From assembly GCA_020055645.1 (NCBI GenBank), contig CM034546.1, positions 28,644,001-28,708,000 of the forward strand: a DNA stretch of 64,000 bases, written 5' to 3'. This DNA is from Tomocerus qinae. Its lineage: Eukaryota; Arthropoda; Collembola; Entomobryomorpha; Tomoceridae. Shown here in pieces: positions 56,901-64,000 of the stretch. Numbering within the stretch: position 1 is the stretch's first letter; each line of letters begins with the position of its first letter. The notes under the pieces were generated by a model. It saw only the letters and a program-made list of their open reading frames with translations, did no database searches and was not told the origin of the DNA. The translations under genes were made by a program, and so were the position numbers.

Positions 56901-59274
56901 GCTCCCGGAAAAGGTCACAAAAAGAAAAATTCTGTCAGCCGCAAATCGCATATTTGACCCCATTGGATTTACTTGCCCAGTCACTCTGCAACCCAAATTG
57001 CTACTACAGCGAATTTGGGAACTGAAGACCGGTTGGGACGAAGACCTTCCAAGTGAAATAACCGAAGAATTTCTGAAATGGTTCAATTGTCTACCGCTTG
57101 TCTCCAAATTAGAAATCCCGAGGTGGCTACTGGGGAAGGATTGTCCACGAGCGACTTGGTGCCTACATGTTTTCGTGGATGCCAGCCAATCTGCCTACAG
57201 TGCTTGCGTCTTCCTGAGAGGTGAATCTGCCACTGATGTCTGCGTACAGCTAATTTCGGCCCGGACCAGAGTAGCACCGGTTAAAAAGGTTTCCATTCCG
57301 AGACTCGAATTGATGGCATGCAACATTGGAGCACGACTGGGGGATTCTATAAAGAAGGCCATAAACTATGCCGACATCCCATCCGTTTACTGGACAGACT
57401 CTTCTAACGCTCTTTCCTGGATTAGAAAAACTGAACAATGGGCCACCTTTGTGGCTAATCGAGTGAAAGAGATCCGGGAACTGACCAACTTCGAAGACTG
57501 GAGACATCTTCCCGGGGAGTTCAACCCAGCCGATTTGCCCTCACGAGGTTGTACTGTCAAACAATTATTGAAGTCCTCGTGGTGGGAGGGACCTCTATGG
57601 CTACGCGAACCTGCTGGTTTCTGGCCAACCAATTCTCACCAACCAGACGAAGAGATCGTCAATTCTGAACGGAGGAAGACCGTAGTCACCCAATCCGTTT
57701 CTGAAATCCCTGAAAGGTTTTCCCAACGTCTGATGTACTACTTCACTAAATACGAGACTATTGTTCGTATTGTCGCCTACATCCGTCGTTTTGGAGCAAA
57801 GCGAACTGGGGATCAACGTAGAGGAGTATTGACAGCCCAAGAGTTGAAGGAAGCTCAGATGTCATTAGTCTACCTCATTCAACGAGAAGCCCTGGCGGAA
57901 AATGAAGATGTATTTAAATGCATCAGACTTTTTGAAGATGAGGGCGGCGTGCTTCGAGTCAAAACTAAGATTCTTCGGAGGGAAGATCATCCTGACTTTC
58001 GAAGCCCTGCTGTTCTACCGTCCCAACATCCGCTTGTGGGAGCTCTTATCCGGGCGAAGCATCTCGAGATGAGCCATGCAGGAGTCCAGTTTGTACAATC
58101 GGCCTTAAGGGAACACTTCTGGATTCTCCGCTCCCGTAAGACAATTAAGGCGATTATTGCTTCATGTGTTCGCTGTCGAAGATTTGACACGAAACACCTG
58201 GAGTCGGAGCCAACAGCCCTTCCCATGAATCGTGTCCGAAATGCAGCCGCTTTCGAAGTCACTGGCGTTGACTTAACGGGTCCACTCTATCTGAAGAACA
58301 AGCAGAAGGTGTGGATTGTTCTCTACACCTGTGCAGTCTACAGGGCGGTGCATCTTGAGCTGGTGGGATCCCTATCGACTGAATCGTTCCTGCAAACTTT
58401 ACGCCGCTTCATCGCACGGAGAGGACGTCCGACAACGATTTACAGCGACAATGGGACAAACTTTGTCGGGACCAACAACCTCTTCAACAGTTTGAACTGG
58501 GACGTAGTGGCGAAGCATGCAGCAGTTCAGCAGATCCAGTGGCATTTCCTACCTGCTACAGGACCGTGGTGGGGCGGCTTCTATGAAAGAATGATCCAGA
58601 TGGTCAAGAGAATTCTAAGACGAGTTTTGGGGAATGTCTCTATCCACTACGAAGAGCTGTCAACTATTCTCTGTGACGTGGAATACATAATCAACGGGAG
58701 ACCACTCACGTACATTACAGAAGACTGCGATGACCTGGCCCCGCTGACACCCGTGATGTTTCTACAAGGAGTACGAGAAACTGGAGTTGCCGACATTGAT
58801 TTGCTGGATGGACTGGGGCTAAACAAACGTCTCAAGTATTGTCAAAAACTCCGAGACGATTTGAGAAGCAGATTTCGCCAGGAGTACCTCGGAATGCTCA
58901 TACAGCCTCGACCAAAGAAGATGACGGTTACTACTATCGCTCCAGGGGATATCGTTCTCATTGGGAATGATATCCACAAAAGACTCGACTGGATCTTGGG
59001 GAAAGTGACAGACGTTTTTCCTGGACCAGACGGCAAAGTGAGGGTAGTAAGACTCAAAACTGCTAAGGGGGAATTAGTGCGTCCGATCCAACGTCTTTAC
59101 CCGCTTGAAGTCTCATCAGCAGAAGACCGTGCAATTTTGCAACAGCCTGCAGAAAAGGATCATCCAAAAATTGACGACTGTGACACCAACAAATTGCTAC
59201 AACCACAAGTCATCACTAGAAGTGGTCGTCGTTGCACAGTTCCAGATCGTCTCAACTACAAACATCCAAATTGA
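53905..59274 (+). CDS. BEL/Pao Gag-Pol polyprotein
   Basis: One frame of 1789 residues. In order: Gag with the retrotransposon DUF1759-type region from about residue 137 (KIEWKKFSGDPKDWLGFW); a CCHC knuckle near 393 (CIFCGRNHESKDC) and a further Cys/His cluster; an aspartic protease near 510 (ALIDCGSQRSYID); a Pao-type reverse transcriptase near 800-1000 with the box YVDN at about 926; RNase H near 1090 (VFVDAS) with a second acidic site at YWTDSS; an integrase with an HHCC zinc region from about 1384, DDE residues in VDLTGP, YSDNGTNF and FYERM; and a C-terminal chromodomain-like DUF5641 segment. The protease has DCG rather than DTG/DSG, and the RT box has Asn in place of the second Asp. No envelope-type gene follows. 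Confidence 0.95.
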   Translation: MPTIGEIEQHLVLLRMQRTAVRDDFSKTVTTLEEELLKPVPDKMVSDGLMRNLERKGAVLAGIDGQVMATILDKILLPEATDTRDEVTEEHTGAESFQDQLGLMRAAVETLLAKEESQYDSASERSTSRHPGKKDRRMKLPKIEWKKFSGDPKDWLGFWGQFEKIDTDEDMNAADKFQYLLQAVEKGSRAGELVASFPPSASCYPKAIESLKSRFGREDILVEVYVRELLHLVLQRAARQQKIVLSSLYDRLETSLRALETLGLTTDKYAAMLYPLVESCLPDDVLRNWERKRRHIDPQPAVSAAAASPDGISAPDLSPTRPNQLTLLMAYIRTEVEGEERIVMARKGFVLEKEEKLKKQQPKTDDSSCSTPTAAGLFNGEQTNTKDKKKTPCIFCGRNHESKDCFQASKLPFDEKEKIAKEKSCCVSCLHKSHPGKCKIFVRCTLCSKIHWVVMCPDLPEKKPKSSTSSKEQNSVPSETLSNQTCTSEVCLQTLLVRIRNGSEEKVVRALIDCGSQRSYIDDYTAKAMGYSSIGEEKIRNSLFGGLVTNEKTHQKYRVWLNSMDENYSCNFVTLDEQKICGTIPRVQTGPWMKELQKMGIQLCDVGNDCPEIRLLIGGDVAGKLFTGRKYDLSNGPVVFETQLGWTLLGKIEKRIPQPTTTAIVTNLAVTDTELQNLWKLEAIGITDPAEKQSKEELQAAALRHFKETVIQEPDGRYQVSLPWISNHAHLKSNRKLAEKRLQNTTKKLLSEGVMTAYQNVFEEWLSEDVIERVPPEEVNNVSHYLPHRAVVKPTSHTTPVRPVFDASAHEKFSPCLNDCLEAGPNLLELIPDVLTRFRLERVGVVSDIRRAFLQMSIRKPDRDFLRFLWWENPLEDSRQLIEFRHKRVLFGVSSSPFLLGATLNHHIDSAPPHLMTTGQALKQSFYVDNSVASFPSQAEMRKFMEESTALMASAKFELRGWNYNSDTAADDEISPVLGYSWNLHRDTLACQMTDSNMELPEKVTKRKILSAANRIFDPIGFTCPVTLQPKLLLQRIWELKTGWDEDLPSEITEEFLKWFNCLPLVSKLEIPRWLLGKDCPRATWCLHVFVDASQSAYSACVFLRGESATDVCVQLISARTRVAPVKKVSIPRLELMACNIGARLGDSIKKAINYADIPSVYWTDSSNALSWIRKTEQWATFVANRVKEIRELTNFEDWRHLPGEFNPADLPSRGCTVKQLLKSSWWEGPLWLREPAGFWPTNSHQPDEEIVNSERRKTVVTQSVSEIPERFSQRLMYYFTKYETIVRIVAYIRRFGAKRTGDQRRGVLTAQELKEAQMSLVYLIQREALAENEDVFKCIRLFEDEGGVLRVKTKILRREDHPDFRSPAVLPSQHPLVGALIRAKHLEMSHAGVQFVQSALREHFWILRSRKTIKAIIASCVRCRRFDTKHLESEPTALPMNRVRNAAAFEVTGVDLTGPLYLKNKQKVWIVLYTCAVYRAVHLELVGSLSTESFLQTLRRFIARRGRPTTIYSDNGTNFVGTNNLFNSLNWDVVAKHAAVQQIQWHFLPATGPWWGGFYERMIQMVKRILRRVLGNVSIHYEELSTILCDVEYIINGRPLTYITEDCDDLAPLTPVMFLQGVRETGVADIDLLDGLGLNKRLKYCQKLRDDLRSRFRQEYLGMLIQPRPKKMTVTTIAPGDIVLIGNDIHKRLDWILGKVTDVFPGPDGKVRVVRLKTAKGELVRPIQRLYPLEVSSAEDRAILQQPAEKDHPKIDDCDTNKLLQPQVITRSGRRCTVPDRLNYKHPN

Positions 59275-59389
59275 GTGTTTGTGTATGGACATTTAAAGAT
59301 TTTATTAAGTGTACTTACTATTATTTCTACTATTATTGATTGCTGTACCTTATGATTAAGATTTCTATTTCATGTTTCGAAACTTAATC

Positions 59390-59399
59390 AGTGGGAGGA
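59390..59399 (+). other. Polypurine tract
   Basis: AGTGGGAGGA directly before the 3' LTR, the expected plus-strand primer site. Confidence 0.75.
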
Positions 59400-60025
59400 T
59401 GTGAAAAGTCCAGCATTATTCATTATATTTCTCTATCCATGTGAATTTATAGTATAAGAATGTCTCCTTCTTTATTTTCTAGTTTGCAAAGATGTTCTAC
59501 AGTATACTTATTTATGTTAACATTAGATAAATAATTTATGTCAATACATAATTATTACGAATTATAATATAAAATATTCATGTGGACAGGGGGCGTATTT
59601 CGATGTTACTGTGAACTCATGTCCTACTTTTTTTGAGAATGTATGAACTGAAGTCCACTTCCAGACCCCATGATTGAGTAATTGGTCTCTGGAAGCGGAC
59701 TACTATTCTCGATGTATGAAGTTTAGGTCAACCCTAATCTAAATGTCAAGATAATTAGTATCAATGTTAGTTTATAAAAACTATGACCTACCTGTACTTT
59801 TCATGCATTTGCCTCTTGTCTTTAGCTGTCTACTCACCTCTCTTCGATTCTAAATAAAATTGTAAAGACTTATACGTTCTTGTAGTACCAGTCTCATTTT
59901 GCCCACATCTAGGTAGACTCTTTTGGGACTTAGATTTTGCACTCTCTTATTTTTAATATTTTTCTCCTAACGATTTTCTTGAACATAGTGTTCTCAACAC
60001 ATAGCTAGGTTAGCTAAAATTGAGA
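59400..60025 (+). repeat. 3' LTR of the BEL/Pao element
   Basis: 626 bp, the same length and apparently the same sequence as the 5' LTR. Confidence 0.95.
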
Positions 60026-60068
60026 AAAATGAAGAAAAAGTGAGCGCGCGGTATATAATCATAATAAT

Positions 60069-60845
60069 CAAGGTATCGAAAAACCCGGGTTTTTTAGAAA
60101 AAAACCCACGACCCCGGGTTTTTTGGGTTTTTTGGGTTTAAGGGTTTTTTATATAACTACAGGCATAAATGCAAGCCTATAATATACCATATAAGTATAA
60201 GAAAACTACAGCTGACATAAACAACATCCTGTGTAATCTTGCAAGAGCTATTACTTACGCATAAAAAACAAACATTAAAACACAAAAAGTTTTATATTGT
60301 TAACATATTTTAACACAGCAAACATGTAATTTTTTTGAACATCTATACTATTATTACAAATACTCCTTGATAACAACTGCTGAATAACTATTCATTATAA
60401 TATTTTACTGATTAAATTGATTTCATGAAATTCCTTCATTAATTTGCAGCTTCAATTGTGAAACAGTACTGCAATGAATTGAAAATGTAAGGAGTTAATT
60501 AAAATTGAGCTTAATTATGTATACAACTGTGTAATCTTTCACAACGATTAAAACTTACTAACTTAAAACTAATATAAAGCTAACTTAGTCATCTCAATAC
60601 GATGCATTTTTGGCACGTAAAAGTTTAGAAGCTACAATTTGTTTCCACCTGATTGTATATTTGTTTACAATCTTGAATAGAAATATGAGAAAATTAGTAT
60701 GTTTTTGCTTTAGTGCACATTATTGTATTTTTGTAAAATGACTAAAAACCCTATAAACCCAGGGTTTTTTAAGTGAAGCGGGGTGGGTTTTTTGCCAAAA
60801 AACCCAAAAAAACCCAACCCATAAAAAACCCGACCCACAACCCTG
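60069..60845. mobile_element. AAACCC-ended hAT-like element, 777 bp
   Basis: It begins CAAGGTATCGAAAAACCC and ends in the complement of CAGGGTTGTGGGTCGGG. Flanking 8-bp repeats ATAATAAT are at 60061-60068 and 60846-60853, though the simple sequence weakens them. It is an inverted relative of the element in F-box intron 2 at 12899-13727. Confidence 0.75.
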
Positions 60846-61290
60846 ATAATAATCAATCTATGGGCCGATATGAACCAAAATGAATAGGTTTCGTCACCGA
60901 AGTACGGAAGGATAGAAGTTTTGCGGTTCTATAAGCTACCTTACCCAGGCGAGCTAAAAGCGGCTTTAATGGGATGTATTCAGGAATATTAGCAATGTCT
61001 GTAAAATCTAAGTGTGTTGTGTGAAGGGGTAGCCTAGTAGATAGTCCACATCGATTCTAGCAAATGCAGAGTATAAGCTCAATAGGCTGTGCTTGCTTAA
61101 ACACGTTGAATGTTATGTGTTGAAAGCAAATACCAATTTAATTAATATTATAATTAGAGACATGTTAGTATTGAAGATGAAGAAAATTTATTGTACAGCT
61201 GTATTATATCCTTTCTCACTCTTCCTTTTATTTACGGCGATAGTTAAATGCATTTTATTACAATAAATACATATCATAGCATTATTATAC

Positions 61291-62587
61291 TTACTTAAAG
61301 GTTAAAAGTGCTTTACCGATGCCTCTTGCCGACTGCATGAAAAATTTGAGAACCAACGACCTTTTTATAGTTGTAAATCTACCAATTTTGACGGTGATAG
61401 TCTTGCATGACTTTTGAAATTTAGTCATTTCGATTTTCTGTTTAACATTACCAAATTTGATATTTTTCCAACTGCCAATACACCTTCGAGAGTATTTAGG
61501 CAAATTGCTCGCATAGAGAATAAGTAAATACCACATCCCCGTAATACAAACACATCCTATTAATAAAACTATATTAACTGCGAGTTGCATTTTCCTTCCG
61601 TATCTAACCAAAACGAAAATAGCAATAATGATCAGACGACTAACAATCCACTGTATAGGGTACAGAAGATCTGAAAAACACTTAGTGACGATGCTCCATA
61701 CTAGTTGCAGGGTTCGGTATGTAATTTGGATATTTTTAACACTGTTTACATTTCCGTTTTTGGTAAGGACATCAGTGGACAGAACTTCTATTGTGGAGAA
61801 ATACAATACAAGGCAATAATTCGCCACTACATTAATTGAACCCCATCCTCCTAGTAAAAGCCAAAATGTAAATAAATGGAATGGCAGTGCCGTTAGGAAA
61901 TTCTGGTACTGTTCAGGAAACACAGACGAGATGAAAGGAGATGACGAAGGTGGAAATACCATACTTGCAAGGAAAATCAGAAAAGGAAATCCGAGGCAAA
62001 AGGCGGTTATCCCTATCTGAAATAACAGCCCGATGCTTAGCCCTTGTTGCTTCCTCTTTGGGGAACGATCTAGAATAAAAATTAAACGGCCGGAGTTTAA
62101 TTTTAAATATTATTAGGTTTATTAAAATAAATATATAATATGCATGCAATTAACCAATAGTACATAATTGTAATGAAATTTTATTTATACATTGATAATT
62201 TACTATATTATTTTTTTTACTTTTCAACGTTCGGAATGTAGAAAGAATGTTGGCGATTGCTGCTCCATTGGTATAAATGACATATAGAATGAAAGATATA
62301 ATCACAGTAAACAGTCCGTACAATAATACTAACATAATGTGGAGGTACATTCTCGCTATTTTCCACTTTGGCAAATCTTTACTCAGAGTGAACACCATTA
62401 TGTACCGAACTATTAGAAATATCAAGTAACTAATTAGAGCGGTTAGTTGAAACAGACACTTTTTTAAATTTACTTTTGTTGATACAATTCTTTTCAACGT
62501 TGGATCCCATTTCATTGGAATTGCTCCAAAATAACTAGCGAATTTAATACTGAATATAAAGATAGTATAAGCCAATTCAGTAAACAT
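61291..62587 (-). CDS. Seven-transmembrane chemoreceptor (gustatory/odorant receptor-like), copy 2
   Basis: Exon 1 at 62587-62221 and exon 2 at 62069-61291, joined in phase 1, about 381 residues, a usual length for arthropod gustatory receptors. Exon 1 has the N-terminal GAIPMKWDP segment resembling the FG..P..W motif of the family and hydrophobic spans near residues 44-67 and 81-106. Exon 2 adds further spans (SIGLLFQIGITAFCLGFPFL, then LPFHLFTFWLLLGG and others) and ends in a conserved tail ITVKIGRFTTIKR ... ALLTFK, the region where TM7 and its flank lie. Predicted ligand-gated channel subunit in sensory-neuron membranes; the ligand is unknown. Two neighbours (48307-49249 and 63086-63864) share the intron and length. 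The family call is from pattern. Confidence 0.7.
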
Positions 62588-63085
62588 GTTTACAAAGTTT
62601 TGCGACGACAGTTGGTTTGATAGTGTGAATCCAAAAGCACTTTTTTGCGGTGACAGAAACAGCTATAATTAAGTCAAATGGACTTTATGTAAAGGTTTGG
62701 TTGTAAAGGTTGAGATTTTAATGTTGATTTGGAGAAAAAAATGGAAATCCATCCAATCCAATATGATCTACACGCCCAAGTCAAGTTATTTATTATTGGA
62801 TTTCTCGAGGAGCTTTAACAACCATGAAAAACCTTTCACATTGCTGCGTATTTGAATGGGGCATAATTTATTCCACTCAAAGTTTGTAAGTCATAAATTG
62901 CTTTCACGGCTCCACTTCACTCTATGTATCATAAAAACGCTTATAAAATCATAACATTGGTAATAGGAGTAGTTATTGACGTCATTCAATAGACTCAAGC
63001 CTTAATACTAATCTACGTAGTATAGGAACGGTGTTAGTTTAATTCATTTTATTACAATAATTCCATATTATAACATTGTTATTCA

Positions 63086-63864
63086 TTACTTAAATGTTAA
63101 AAGTGCTTTGCTGATGCCTCTTGCCGACTGTATGAAAAATTTCAAAACCAACGACCTTTTTATGGTTGTGAATCTACCAATTTTAACAGTGATAGTCTTA
63201 CAAGACTTTTGAAATTTAGCCATTTCGATTTTCTGTTTGTTATCACCAAATTTGATATTTTTCCAACTACCAATACACCGCCGAGAATATTTAAATAAGT
63301 TACTAAAATAGAGGACGAGGTGAGACCAAAGAACGGTAATACAAATACTGCTAACTACTAAGGCTACATTAACAGAAATTGGAAGTTTCTTTCCGTGTCT
63401 CACTAAAGTGAAAATAAAAATAATATTCAGGCGACTGATAATCCAGTGTACGGGGTACAGAGGATCTGAAAAACTATTAGTGAATATGGTCCATACTAGT
63501 TGCAATGTTCGGTACGTAATTTGGATATTTTTCATCTTGATTAAATTTCCGTTTTTCACAAAGATATCATTGGCCAGAATTTTGAGTGTAGAAAAGTACA
63601 CTACAAAGATAAAATTAACTACGACACTAATTAAACTATAGCCTCCTAGTAAAAGCCAAAATGTAAATAAATGGAATGGCAGTGCAGTCAGGAAATGTTG
63701 GTATTTTTCAGGAAACACTGACGAAATGAAAGGAGAAGACGAAGGTGGAAATGCCATACTTGCAAGGAAAATTAACAATGGAAGTCCGAGGAAAAGTGCA
63801 ATAATCACCCCCTGTAGCAATATCACAATGCTTAACCCTTGTTGCTTCCTATTTGGGGAATTAT
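63086..63864 (-). CDS. Seven-transmembrane chemoreceptor, copy 3 (5' exon beyond the window)
   Basis: The last exon, 779 bp, is exactly the length of the matching exon in copy 2. It starts after TTTTGCAG in phase 1 with NSPNRKQQGLS and ends with ITVKIGRFTTIKR ... KALLTFK. The first exon (expected about 370 bp) should lie just past base 64000. Strong similarity along the whole exon and the same strand point to a tandem receptor cluster. Confidence 0.75.
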
Positions 63865-64000
63865 CTGCAAAAGAAAAAATAAAAAGCGGCGATTAGATTA
63901 TAAAAGTTTCTTAATTTTTTTAAAATAAAAAAATATTAATTGCTTGGATTGCATTAAACCAATAATAATTAAATCATTGTCAAAAAATTTATTGACGTAT

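Larger units (their letters stand above)
53213..60025 (+). mobile_element. Complete BEL/Pao LTR retrotransposon
   Basis: Two 626-bp LTRs, 5-bp target duplications AAAAT at 53208-53212 and 60026-60030, one long open frame, a primer-binding site and a polypurine tract. All parts are present and unbroken, and the LTRs look identical, so the insertion is recent and may still be active. It landed about 190 bp beyond the hAT-type element at 51190-53017. Confidence 0.95.

Noticed and set aside
54548..58835. Numerous short frames inside the BEL/Pao element
   Set aside because: All are alternative-frame or antisense shadows of the 1789-codon polyprotein.

Overview
The window is eukaryotic nuclear DNA from an arthropod. 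Genes are split by introns with GT..AG borders, the DNA is AT-rich, and most of it is non-coding or transposon-derived. It holds a Rebers-Riddiford cuticle protein gene, seven-transmembrane chemoreceptor-like genes, F-box/leucine-rich-repeat genes in duplicated pairs, a multi-finger C2H2 gene and an intact BEL/Pao retrotransposon. Duplicated F-box genes and this style of receptor C-terminus suggest a springtail (Collembola); that assignment is an inference from style, not from a marker gene.

Layout. 1-6000: a minus-strand gene runs off the left edge. It has a signal-peptide exon at 5910-5994 and four further phase-1 exons, the last made of 42-residue units of Asn/Val heptads. 6000-11000: intergenic DNA with several short MITEs that carry 8-bp target duplications. 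11387-19505: two F-box/LRR paralogues lie tail to tail as an inverted duplication. The left copy has three later insertions, one of which replaces its C-terminus. 20200-36750: a second F-box family lies in two direct copies of a block of about 3.2 kb (22346-25434 broken, 33474-36745 intact). Between them are nested transposons, a ZAD-like/C2H2 zinc-finger gene and an AT-rich 21-bp minisatellite. 36750-41000: repeats only. 41080-45501: a small secreted protein of unknown family and a five-exon cuticle protein. 48307-49249: a decayed receptor. 49980-53020: a 20-bp minisatellite and a hAT-type element. 53213-60025: a complete BEL/Pao element with apparently identical LTRs. 61291-63864: one complete and one partial receptor gene.

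Gene models were built by hand from reading frame, splice borders, intron phase and comparison between paralogues within the window. I see no operon-like arrangement and no CRISPR array, and I recognised no complete tRNA or rRNA gene. The genes appear to be unrelated members of expanding families rather than one pathway. The strongest unusual observations are the phase-1 Asn-heptad gene, the palindromic element that rewrites the end of an F-box gene, an intronic inverted-repeat element carrying a nuclease-like fragment, and a large set of MITEs with clean 8-bp target duplications. I did not find a clear, self-contained new biological system.
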